From assembly GCA_949130495.1 (NCBI GenBank), contig OX422213.1:57572678-57636677 (forward strand): a stretch of DNA of 64,000 nt. The letters are read 5' to 3'. Made by a program: the position numbers and the translations under genes. The notes below the pieces were generated by a model. That model was not told the origin of the DNA, made no database searches, and worked only from the letters and a program-made list of their open reading frames with translations. This stretch comes from Sambucus nigra. Its lineage: Eukaryota > Streptophyta > Magnoliopsida > Dipsacales > Adoxaceae. Within the stretch, counting starts at the first letter, position 1. Every line of letters begins with the position of its first letter. Positions 12,043 through 21,853 of the stretch are shown in pieces.

Positions 12043-13062
12043 TTATAAAGGTTCCGGTAAGTTAAGTTGATACGCCACTAGACCAACCTTAGCAATAATG
12101 GGAAAAGGCCCAACAAAATGCGGTGCAAGCTTTCCTTTCTTCCCAAAAAGCTTTATACCTTTCATTGGTGACACTCGCACCAAGACTTGGTCCCCAATAT
12201 TCAACTCCATGTGGCTTCTATTTGCATCGGTATAACTCTTTTGGCGGTCTTGAGCTATCTGAATGCGATTCCGAATGAGTTCAATCTTGGAATAAGTATC
12301 CTGGATCATTTCAGGTCCAAGGAATTTATTATCCCCCACTTTCGACCAGCACGTGGGTGATCTACAAGGCCGGCCATAAAGTGCTTCATAGGGCACCATT
12401 CCAATAGTAAATTGGTATGAGTTGTTATAAGAAAACTCGACAAAAGGGAGATATTGTTCCCAACCACCCTTGAAATCAAGCATACACATACGGAGCATAT
12501 CCTCTAACATTTGGTGGACTCTTTCAGTCTGGCCATCTGTTTGAGGATGATAAGAAGTGCTTAACTTCAATTCGGTCCCCATAGACTCTTGGAAACTTCG
12601 CCAAAAGTGGGAAACAAAAATCTTGTCTCGATCAGAAACTATATTTAAGGGCACCCCATGGAGTCTGACAACTTCCGTGATGAATAATTGGGCATAACGA
12701 GCAGTGTCATAATCGGTACGCATGGGTAGGAAGTGTGCCGACTTAGTCAAGAGGTCGACAATCAGCCAAATAGAATCACAACCACTATGTGACCTTGGAA
12801 AGCCCGTAATAAAGTCCATCGATATGCTCTCCCACTTCCACACTGAAATCTCCAACGGTTGCAACAAACCTGCCGGTCGCTGATGATCTATCTTGACCAA
12901 TTGACAAGTAGTGCATTGGGATACGAACTCAAAAATATCCTGCTTCATGCCTGGCCACCAATACTGATAGCCCATGTCTTAATACATCTTGTCCCCACTA
13001 GGATGCACCGAAAATTTAGACCCGTGAGATTCTTTCATCCCCGATCATCTCAAATCCCCCTC
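12043..13062 (-). pseudogene. Element A integrase
   Basis: Inserts the element's DNA into the genome. The region near 13000-12900 has the H-H-C-C zinc-binding remnants (S-V-H-P, then C-T-T-C-Q). The catalytic core follows with M-D-F-I-T-G-F-P, V-S-D-R-D and Y-H-P-Q-T-D-G-Q-T-E-R, the D, D and E positions all present. The GPFPII motif lies near the end. The open stretch of 310 codons starts at 12975. Upstream, the zinc-finger part carries in-frame stops near 13063, 13035 and 12978. Same frame as RNase H and chromodomain. Confidence 0.92.
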
Positions 13063-13695
13063 CTATGGGACAATGAGTCTCCCGTGAAAACGTAATCCGC
13101 CCTCTGAACTTATCGAGTAAGATTCTGCTCCCTCGAACAGTAATCGGTGTATATGGTCCTTACAACCTTTATCCCTTCCTTGGGCTTCTACACCCATTTC
13201 CACAATTGTAGGCGTAATGGTCATCACCGACATGAACGATCTAGCCACCACATCCTCCTGACTGAGCTCTTTCCATTTAGCTTTCCATACATTAGCTAAC
13301 TCTCCTTCAAGATTTCTACTCAAAGCATCCGCTACTATATTTGCCTTACCCGGATGATAGTGGATGTCAAATTGATAGTCTTTCACAAACTCCAACCATC
13401 GACGTTGTCGTATATTTAAATCTTTCTGTGAAAATAAATATTGCAGCGATTTATGGTCCGTGAAAAGACTAAATTTCTCCCCTAGGAGATAATGCCACAA
13501 AATCTTCAAGGCAAAAACAACCGCGGCAAATTCCAAGTCATGCACCGAATAATTACTTTCATGGGGCTTTAGCTTGCGGGAAGCATAAGCAATAGCCCAT
13601 CGTTCTTGTTGAAGTAAACCTCTTGATCCTTGTAGAGATGCATCGGTGAAGACTAAATATTCCAACTCTGGCTTTGGAAATGCAAGGACTGAATC
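13063..13695 (-). pseudogene. Element A RNase H
   Basis: Removes the RNA strand during reverse transcription. Visible are Y-L-V-F-T-D-A-S (first catalytic Asp), [24 protein letters not shown] E-helix, [10 protein letters not shown] and [10 protein letters not shown] stop at 13698-13696 separates it from RT, and another closes it at 13063. The residues after about 130 are the linker to integrase. Confidence 0.92.
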
Positions 13696-14657
13696 CTAAG
13701 TCAACCTATCTTTGAGCTCGTCAAAAGTAGACTGAAAAGAGTTATCCCAAACAAACCTCACCCCTTTTAGGGTTAAATTTGTCAAAGGGCTAGTGATTTT
13801 AGAGAAACCCTTGATAAACTGACGGTAATAACCCTCCAAACCCAGAAAACTACGAATCTCGATAGGTTTCGTGGGATGACCCCACTCCCTCACTGCAACC
13901 ACCTTGCTCGGATCCATCGATATACCCTGGGATGTCACAATATGACCCAGAAACTGTACCTCCTGCAACCAAAAGCTGCACTTCTCGAATTTAGCATACA
14001 GTTGGTGATCCCTCAACATTTGTAGGACCAACCTCAAATAAATAGCATGATCAGATTCCATTCCAGAATAAACTAGGATGTCATCGATGAATACAATAAC
14101 AAACTGGTCCAGGAAGTCCCAAAATACCCTATTTAGACATCCATAAATACGGCAGGTGCATTTGTTTTTCCAAAGGGCATAACAAAAAATTCATAGGATC
14201 TATACCTCGTCAGAAAAGCGGTCTTAGATACATCCTTCTCCCGTATCCTCAATTGGTGATACCCCATCCTCAAATCGATTTTAGAGAAGTATGACACTCC
14301 CCTAAGTTGATCATATAAGTCATCGATACAAGGCAAATGGTATTTGCTCTGGATGGTGACTTTATTCAACTCTCTATAGTCAACACATAATCGGAGAGAA
14401 CAGTCCCTTTTCTTCACAAACAACACCTGAGCACCCCACGGTGATGTACTATGCCTAATGAATCCCTGCTCCAACAACTGTTGGATTCGATCTCTTAACT
14501 CCCTCATTTCCCCAGGATCTATGCGATATGGAGCTCTCGCAATCGATATCGTTCCCGGCGCTAAATCGATCACAAACTCAATCTCCCGACTCGGAGGCAA
14601 ACTCGGTATTTCCCGAAAGACATCTTCAAAATCTCTAGCAACTGGAATAGAATCCAA
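13696..14657 (-). pseudogene. Element A reverse transcriptase
   Basis: RNA-dependent DNA polymerase of the element. Motifs in order are [46 protein letters not shown] and the active site F-I-D-D at 14080-14091 (family Y/F-x-D-D). A frameshift at about 14137 splits the domain: 14657-14133 shares the gag-protease frame, and 14061-13696 is in the frame of all downstream domains. Family members usually read L-T in M-P-F-G-L-T-N-A-P; here the residue is K-T. Confidence 0.93.
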
Positions 14658-14681
14658 GGGAACAACTACATCCCAAGAAGT

Positions 14682-15128
14682 CTACTCTGCAATATAATAC
14701 AAATAAGTGCTAGTACCTCCTTCTAAACGAGGCATAACTACCGTAAAAATTTCTTGTCCCGAAACGGTAATGACTATACTCTTCCCGTAACAATTAACTA
14801 TCACATGATACTTCACTAGAAAATCCGTACCCAATATCACATCATACCCAACCATATCTAGGAAGAGAAAATCGGCCTCAAAGAACAAATTACCAAGAGT
14901 AATTCCTATTTGTTTACAAACAAAGAAAATGAGTGAACCATCACCCATAGAGGACTCAACACTAGTGAAGGTACTCTCTGCAGATTTTATCAACTCTGTA
15001 GACTGAGCAAAACTTTTAGAAATAAACGAGTGTGTAGCACCCGTATTAAACAAAACGCGACCCATGTGCCCCTGAATTAGGAAGTTACCCTCAATAGCTG
15101 GAGGGGCCGACGGAACCAGAGGAAGCAT
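14682..15128 (-). pseudogene. Element A aspartic protease
   Basis: Would cut the gag-pol polyprotein. The active-site loop reads F-N-T-G-A-T-H-S-F where the family has D-T-G-A, so the catalytic Asp is Asn (codon at 15047-15045, a G-to-A change). The second conserved block G-Y-D-V-I-L-G-T-D-F-L is present near residue 93. It is in the same frame as gag and the first half of RT; stops lie between gag and protease. Confidence 0.88.
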
Positions 15129-15263
15129 AGCATCCTGGATTTAATAAACTCTCCCATATTGTAGCTGACCCTGCTGTGGAGGGGTAACTAGATTAGGTAC
15201 CTGCGGTGGTAGCTAAACCTATGGCTACTGAGGAACCCTAGGAAGCTGACCCCCAATCAACTG

Positions 15264-16364
15264 AGGACACTCCTTCTTGTAATGACTCTCCTCTCCGCAT
15301 TAGAAACACCGTCCCTCCATATTCTTCGTATTTCGGCCCCGATTATTTCTAAACTGGTTAACACCTTGGCCTGAATGGCCCCTACCCCCTTGACCACCCC
15401 GACCTGTTTATTGTTGTGGAGCACACTAACCATGCCAATTATTATTGCCACACAAATTGAACCCACCAAAATGTTGCCTTTTTGACAAGTCCCATTATCG
15501 GGGATCCCTTTCTTTCTGCTTATTACCCAAAAATTGGGTCGAAGGAAATTCTCCTCCTCCAGTCCCACTACCTCCAATTTTTCCCGCTTGCCCCACTACG
15601 ATAGCTTTCTTGCCACTATGCATGTACAACCGATGTTCTTGGTAATGGAGAAATGCCTCATTCATTACCTCACCAAAAGTTTGCAAGGCTGGATTACCCA
15701 GTAAATGTTGCCGGATCCTCCAGTTCAAAAATCCCATGAACTTAGAAACCTTCCTCTCTTTCGAAGTCACCTCATCAGGTACAAAACATTCTAACCGGGT
15801 GAATTCCTCTTCATATTCCGCCACAGACCTCTCACCTTGCACCACATCTTGAAGCTTCCTTCTCATCTCCCTTTGAACTGCAGGAGGGAAGTACTTATGG
15901 TCAAATAAAACCCAAAAATCAGTGATAGTCATGGTATCTCTCTGTTCAGGTGTAGTCATCAACTCCCACCAATGCAACGCAGATTGGACGAGCTTGAAAT
16001 TAGCAAGGAATTATTTCTTCTCCTCACTACACTCCACCATTCGAAGATGGAGTTGCATATCCTTCTTCCATTTATTAGCTCTACTAACATCAGAACCTCC
16101 ATCAAATTTCGGGGGATGGCCCTTTGAAAAGGACTCTCTTACTCTCTCCCACGGAGAAGGTCCCGTAAGAGCTTGTGCATCCTGTGCTCCTTGTTGAGCT
16201 TGTGGAATTTGTTGCACCACGGTAGCCATAGCAACATTGACCGCTTGAGACACAATATTTGCTACATTAGCAGCATTTATATTTCCCTGTGGAGGCGATG
16301 GAGGACCAACATCCTCTTCTACATCTCTATTGCGTCTCGCTTGGCGATCTCTCTTAGGCGGCAT
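15264..16364 (-). pseudogene. Element A gag
   Basis: Structural protein of the particle. The start M-P-P-K-R-D-R-Q at 16364 is the usual basic N-terminus of this lineage. The retrotransposon gag domain (A-N-K-W to F-L-N-W-R-I-R-Q-H-L) runs to about 15650. A CCHC zinc knuckle lies at 15311-15264, R-C-F-stop-C-G-E-E-S-H-Y-K-K-E-C. In-frame stops are at 16011, about 15495 and inside the knuckle, with more in the 15.4-15.2 kb linker. The single frame from 16364 continues to protease. Confidence 0.88.
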
Positions 16365-16769
16365 CTGAGATGAAGAAATAATAGAGTTAGAATACTATTC
16401 AAAACAATCTATCTTGCATATGCACTTATGTAATTTAATTAAAGTCTCCATCATTTTACCAATTCATTTCATTTTTCCATTCCTTATCAGGAATATAATT
16501 ACTGTCGTATGCACTTATGTAATTTCACATATTTCATGTCCCACTTCATTCAGAATGGTTATACAATTATACATATAACGATTGTAAGACCGCCCCTCCG
16601 AGTTTCCCCACTGGGCGCGCCCCTAAATGACTATCATCTTCAAGGGCCTATCAAACAAGACAACTTGGGAACCTAACGCATGTCAGGAAGTGGCCATATG
16701 CCTGTGAGTGAGTCATAACCACACCCGAAGTTACCTCACTAGCACAAAATAAATCATATAACAATCCCG

Positions 16770-16863
16770 CATATGGCCGAGGACTATAGTCTCCCTGCGT
16801 TCATTAGTCAGGAGACATCACCTCATGTGTGATCTTCCCTTATGATAGCATTTAGAGAGGTGT
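16770..16863 (-). promoter_or_regulatory. conserved LTR block (copy in A 5' LTR)
   Basis: Second copy of the block at 10135-10229, with CTAATGAACGCAGGG and CTATCATAAGGGAAG words on the minus strand. Confidence 0.65.
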
Positions 16864-17330
16864 GTTTAAGTAAATTAGCATTTACCATATTAATCTCATT
16901 TTCACTTTTATTCTTACATATGTGTGTTTCATTTTATTTGAAACCATAATAATTGTATATTCTCATTTGTATTCATCGTACTATGTCCCGAATTATTCTA
17001 CAAAAGGGTCACAATATTTCTACAAGTCACAAGGTTTTATATGCCTCAATTGAGCAACTAAAGTCTCCAAATATGGCTTACAACTCCTAAACTCCTAATA
17101 ATGTACTAAAGGGAAGAAATGCCATAACCTTAATTTTTACACCTCCGAAATAAGCCCCGTTTAACCCATTCCTAATGTAGGGTAATGACTCAACTCAACT
17201 AAAACTCTAGGACTCTAAGTTTACTTCATACAAGAAGGTTCCTATGTCCTAAACCAGGTTCCAAAGTATTAAACCTAAAGGAAAGGGTTGGAATTAAGCT
17301 AAGAAAAATCACCCAAAAGTGCAGGGTTTC

Positions 17331-17526
17331 CGAATCAATTCGTCCTGGACAAATCGATTCGGTCAGAAAAGCAAATCGATTCAGACCATTCGAATCGATC
17401 CGGTCAGGAAATATGCATTTCTGTAAAATTGCTGAATTGATTCGGACAGGCCGAATCGATTCGACCCATTCAGACCTGTAAACTACCCTTTGGGCGAATC
17501 GATTCGGACAGGCCAAATCGATTCGG
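17331..17526. repeat. palindrome array in A 5' LTR, eight copies in four pairs
   Basis: Copies start at 17331, 17350, 17372, 17391, 17433, 17452, 17495 and 17514. Every pair keeps the 19-bp internal spacing seen in the other LTR, although five of the eight copies have at least one substitution. Confidence 0.88.
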
Positions 17527-18388
17527 CCCTGCGAATTTGCCTAGTTTGACTATGGAGTCTTGGACTCCTAAATTCCCCTAACTCCAGTCTACCCAAATCA
17601 AGGTCATTTATTGCAACCAACTAATTATTAATGCATCTAATAACACTGATTTACATCAATAAACATCCAAATCAATCTCCAAGGGTTCAAAACCCATATA
17701 TCCATAAAAACCCTAACTTTGTTAAACCACAACTAATACACAACTATCAATACAAATTATTCATCTTAAACCATATATTAGCAAGTATAAAACTCGCCTT
17801 GGTGTAGGAATCTCAGATTTTCTTGTAGTATCAACAATCTCCAAGCTTGAATCTCTCTCTTTTCTTCTTTGTGTCCAAAGTTCTCTTCCTCTCTCTCTTT
17901 CTCTCTAGGTTAACAAATGCACTTAAGAAAAATAAATGAAAATGAAGACTTAAAAACCATGGCTTAAGTCTAAATTCCAACTTAAATGATTAATACCGTG
18001 ATGAAATGACTCGCAACTACACATTTAAGCTATAACTAGTCAAAAGTGCCCGACACATAAAAATACAATATGGCACTTATTTCGACTATCTCGCACATTT
18101 CGGGACTAACTACGCCCTCCAAATTATCATTTGGAAATTTTATAACTCATTTCAAGTGCCGATGTTATTTTATACCATAAATGTCATTTAAATCTTATGA
18201 CACAATAAAACACAATGTGGTGATATTTACCTACACATTAGGTAAATATGCAACATTTTAGTAAATATTAACTTTTATCTTCATTAAATTAATACCTACT
18301 CCATGTTCCAACATTTTATATAACTACATCACACAATAAGTAAATATAAAATAGGTTCTCGAAAGCGAGGGTTGTTACAATACCCTAG

Positions 18389-19395
18389 TATATATATACT
18401 CATGTATGATTAATGTTACTTATGCCTGATAGTAAGAAGACTAGAAATTGTATATATCTAAACAATGCTTAATCTACTAATGTGTAAATAGTAGGAAAGA
18501 TAGATAGCGTATATCTAAAATTAAAATTAAAGTAGTGAAACTTAATGAAAAAAGTTTGAAAGATAACATATATGAAATGTTAAAATGGATTTAATAGTAA
18601 CACTAGGGAGATGTTAATTATAAATTAGATTGACAGTATGGGTGGTACGGGGGAGATAAACCTATTAGTGGTTAGTTAGCTTTTTATGTGACCTAGTGAG
18701 GCTGGGAAGCATACCTAGGTAATAGGCGTTAGGCGTTCACATTTGTTGAGAGATGATGAACTTAAGGGAGTGTACGTTGAACTGACATGTGTAATCAATA
18801 ATTGTTTTTAAACTTGTGATAAATACTTGGTAAATATTTTCAAACGTTTTTACTTGGGCTCTGACCTGTATGAAAAATATATTCAAAATATTTTAGGTGT
18901 CCGACCATATGGACGCCAAGCTTTATGATTTGTTCTAGGGATGCATATCTGCAACACTTGTGGATGCTTGTAGGATTTGGATTTAGTCACTTTGGTTACT
19001 TCATTCCTAGAGTAGGATGCGATTTAGTTTTTTCATTTAGTCATGTCACCCCTTCAGCTGTTTATTAACCAACTTTGTATTTCTGGACTCAGTTTGATTA
19101 CATTATATGTTTAGTTGGATTTTGATTTGGGAACCGACGGTTTAATTGGTATTATTTTATTTCAGTCATTTATGTGGTGTTTAGTTCAAATTATTTTACT
19201 ACATGGATGGTTTGGTCATTGTGATCTATTCCGTTTGTTGTCATTGTTTAATTAAAAAAAACAAAATTTGACGTCGACTTTTTGAATACCAGGTGGTTAG
19301 TAATTTCTAAGAATGTTTTCGACAGTGACACTAAGAATCAACCAAATGGGATTTCCTCTTTTAATTTGATGGGCATTTAATTAGGTGACGTGTCA
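18389..19395 (+). repeat. gypsy LTR 3' fragment (B-like family), plus strand
   Basis: The block around 18892 (TTTTAGGTGTCCGACCATA) is homologous to 1-448 and, inverted, to 26283-26425. The end reads GGTGACGTGTCA at 19395, like an LTR terminus. It is fused directly to the minus-strand LTR of element B at 19396, giving two LTR parts of one superfamily in opposite orientation. Where it begins on the left is unclear. Confidence 0.55.
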
Positions 19396-19970
19396 TATTT
19401 AACTTTGTACCATACTCTCTCATGATATATTACTCGCCTCTCATCTAAAATGCACAGATAATGTATCCAATTTAATTACCTAGTTATGCTACCTGCCTAA
19501 CTAGTTCCTAAGTGTCTTTAAATTACATTCACAATCCCATCCTGAGTAATTTATTTAGTTAGCTTTTACATTCTCTAATCATTTTAATTCTCAATAATAA
19601 TATATTGAACCATTTCCAATAACTTTCGCTAGTTATTAATTTTCATATTTTAATTCAATATGCTCGTATATAGTTTCTGCATACATATATACACATTCAT
19701 TATCACATCATGCACACATATATATATCACTCACTATATATGTCCAACTGCCAACTACAATAACAATAATAAATTACGTGGATGCGGGTGTCTACTGCTA
19801 TCCTCATCCAAGGAATACTCACATCATCCTGGCTACCGCATTAGGATCTCACACCAAACTATGATAGAAAACAACAAACGATGTTGGAGGCGGTCATAAG
19901 TTCCCCGAGTAGTGAGAAATAACCATACCCATAAGTACCTCACTACATACTCGACCTTAACAGGCACATG

Positions 19971-20055
19971 CGTGGCGATTATGACTTGTGAATAATACTA
20001 ACCCTGCATTCGTTAGCCAGGGAAGATCACTCACTCGCCCAACCTCCGATGATAG
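19971..20055 (-). promoter_or_regulatory. conserved LTR block (copy in B)
   Basis: The minus strand carries GGCTATCATCGG and GGCTAACGAATGCAGGG words matching the blocks in A and E, more diverged, about 1.8 kb from the LTR start. Confidence 0.5.
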
Positions 20056-20093
20056 CCGATAATAATTTATTTAATAATAATTTATATTCAATA

Positions 20094-20099
<6 letters not shown>

Positions 20100-20149
<50 letters not shown>
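20100..20149. repeat. (TA)n microsatellite
   Basis: A pure TA run of about 50 bp inside element B's LTR, flanked on both sides by AATAATTTAT words. Confidence 0.95.
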
Positions 20150-20152
<3 letters not shown>

Positions 20153-20543
20153 AATAATTTATTTAATTATGCATATCAAAAATGGTACAAAAATGCATTA
20201 TCACCCAATGTACAATTTTTTCTCAATTAATTAAGTATGCACTAAATTAATTAATTAATTTATTTATTTTTCAATATAAATTCTCGACATGTGTCTAAAT
20301 CACTCAACTCGTATCCCAATTCATGTGTTTTCCATCACAATTATTCATATTCAACTATTTTTCTCAATTATTTTTATTTCACACCTCAACTAAAAGTCCA
20401 TTTTTAACTCAAGGGTCACATAACAATATAATGGAATTTCTCGAAATATAAAACATCAACTTGGAGTTTTCTCATACCCTTAATTATTTAATTTGTCCCT
20501 CATTAATTAAAATATCCCCAAATCTGCAAGTTCCATAATTTCA

Positions 20544-20619
20544 AACTGGTTTGATCTCAAGGTGAACCGGTTTTACTTTTCAAAAATCCGAACCGGTTCG
20601 GTGTAAAGGAGAATCGGTT
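20544..20619. repeat. paired AACCGGTT palindromes in B 3' LTR
   Basis: Four copies of an AACCGGTT-like 8-mer start at 20544 (AACTGGTT), 20565 (AACCGGTT), 20591 (AACCGGTT) and 20612 (AATCGGTT). The two pairs have identical 21-bp spacing, with 26 bp between pairs. The layout is like the arrays in A and E but the core differs. Confidence 0.75.
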
Positions 20620-20981
20620 CTCTTTTCTAGTTAGCAAACCTCATCCATGTTTTCTTCCTCAATTCAGTTCCAATGATTCTCAACAAAATATCTTACACTA
20701 AACAATTCGTAAAGAGTATAAGTGACATTCCTAATATGATTCTAACATCTAGTAATCACATTAATTCAAAAGATTAATCAGCAATTCATGGGATTCAAAA
20801 CTAGAGTTGAGAATTTCATCATTCTAATAATTATATCATAAATTCATTTCCATATCCCATTATCCATATCATTCTCAAATTTCAAAATTTTCACTCCACC
20901 TTAATTATTTAAAAATTATTATTTATATCATTTCCCAAATATAAATAATTTCCCATAATATGAATAATTTCTCAAAATTCT

Positions 20982-20987
<6 letters not shown>

Positions 20988-21073
<86 letters not shown>

Positions 21074-21083
21074 TGTGTGTGTG
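20988..21083. repeat. compound (TA)n-(TG)n microsatellite
   Basis: About 54 bp of TA pass directly into about 41 bp of TG with one TATG interruption. The 61-codon open frame over it is a repeat artefact. Confidence 0.97.
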
Positions 21084-21388
21084 AAATCATCTCTAAAAAT
21101 ATCATTTCCCACTATGATATGACTAAAATTTTATATACAAATTAAATAGCAATTTTATTACTTGCCTTATTACTCGTAAAGTCCGATTTGATGAAAATGT
21201 CGTTTAATCCTTATAGAATTCCCCTCCACTTCTTCAATCCTAGAGTGTTCTTGCAAAATTCTTCAATTACTCCCTTAGACTCTTGAATTTTATTCCCAAT
21301 TCTTTTCGCTATCTTCTTAACGCTTTGAATAACTCTACTCAACCTTTGGATTTGTGAAATAACTCTTCCCTAAACCCCAAACCTTTCA

Positions 21389-21397
21389 TTTTATAAG
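21389..21397 (-). promoter_or_regulatory. TATA-like box in B 3' LTR
   Basis: The minus strand reads CTTATAAAATG about 445 bp into the LTR. Confidence 0.4.
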
Positions 21398-21843
21398 TGT
21401 AATCCCATTTTGACTATTCACATGTCATTAAGGAGTCCAAAAATCACTTAAATTATTCCTGATTAATCTAAAAAGCTCTCGAGACCCAAATACAATCCCC
21501 GGTTACTCAATTTAGACTATTTTGACCCATTTTGGATCAACCGTGCACTCGAAATCATCGCCCGAGTCACTTAACGATATTTTCTCATCTCGCCCTATTT
21601 TAATTTAGTCAAACATGTCCCAGTTGTGATATAATTAAATTCCGTCACGTTTACTCACTTATGACTTAATTCAATGTTATTTCCTGTAGCACACTACTAA
21701 ACACATAATCACATAAATTGAAATTTATTCCACTCTTAATTAAAAAAAAATTTAGTTTTCCATTTTTTCTTAAATTAAATTATGTGTCACTCACATAATT
21801 TAAACATCGAATAATATATATATAAACTATGGGGTATTACATA

Positions 21844-21853
21844 CTTCCCCCTT
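21844..21853 (-). promoter_or_regulatory. Element B polypurine tract
   Basis: The minus strand reads AAGGGGGAAG, three bases before the 3' LTR (TGTAATACCCC). Confidence 0.7.

Larger units (their letters stand above)
9089..18379 (-). mobile_element. Element A: Ty3/gypsy chromovirus, Tekay-like, nearly complete
   Basis: Flanked by perfect 5-bp duplications ATACC (9084-9088 and 18380-18384). On the minus strand the order is 5' LTR, gag, protease, RT, RNase H, integrase, chromodomain, polypurine tract, 3' LTR, which is the chromovirus order; LTRs of 2-3 kb suggest the Tekay/Del lineage. The outer ends are TGTAAC...GTCACA. The inner part of the 5' LTR, the priming site and the leader are deleted, so the copy could not reverse-transcribe itself. 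The frame is broken at several points. It inserted into the 3' tip of a Helitron-like element. Confidence 0.9.
16434..18379 (-). repeat. Element A 5' LTR, inner end deleted (about 1.95 kb left)
   Basis: It aligns with 9785-11724 of the 3' LTR over its whole length, but the roughly 690 bp equivalent to 9089-9780 are absent. The sequence passes almost directly into gag (ATG at 16364). The priming site and leader expected at this junction are gone. The word CATATGCACTTATG sits at the break (about 16418) and again at about 16508, so loss by recombination between short repeats is possible. Confidence 0.85.
8916..18388. mobile_element. short non-autonomous Helitron-like element, split by element A
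   Basis: If A and one copy of its 5-bp duplication are removed, 8916-9088 joins 18385-18388 to give about 177 bp. The left end reads TCTACACTTATAATAAAAAA (starts TC). The right end reads CTAG, preceded by a hairpin, GCGTCCC-TTTA-GGCACGGGC with one mismatch (9064-9083). The flanks are A on the left (8915) and T on the right (18389), the AT target expected of Helitrons. There is no coding capacity, so mobility would have depended on an autonomous relative. Parts of the interior are roughly duplicated (8938-8982 versus 8997-9030). Confidence 0.6.
19396..21841 (-). repeat. Element B 3' LTR, left end missing
   Basis: Its left 500 bp (19396-19899) align with 37950-38459. The right end on the minus strand reads TGTAATACCCC next to a polypurine tract. 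A TATA-like TTATAAAAT (minus) lies at 21389-21397, about 445 bp in, close to the position in A (about 420) and E (458). The 19971-20055 part carries the block conserved with A and E. Confidence 0.75.

Noticed and set aside
9089..18379. endogenous pararetrovirus (caulimovirus) origin for the pol-bearing elements
   Set aside because: LTRs, target duplications, integrase and chromodomain are present; no movement protein is seen.
20960..21145. 61-codon frame with poly(IY) and poly(CV)
   Set aside because: It is the translation of a TA/TG microsatellite.
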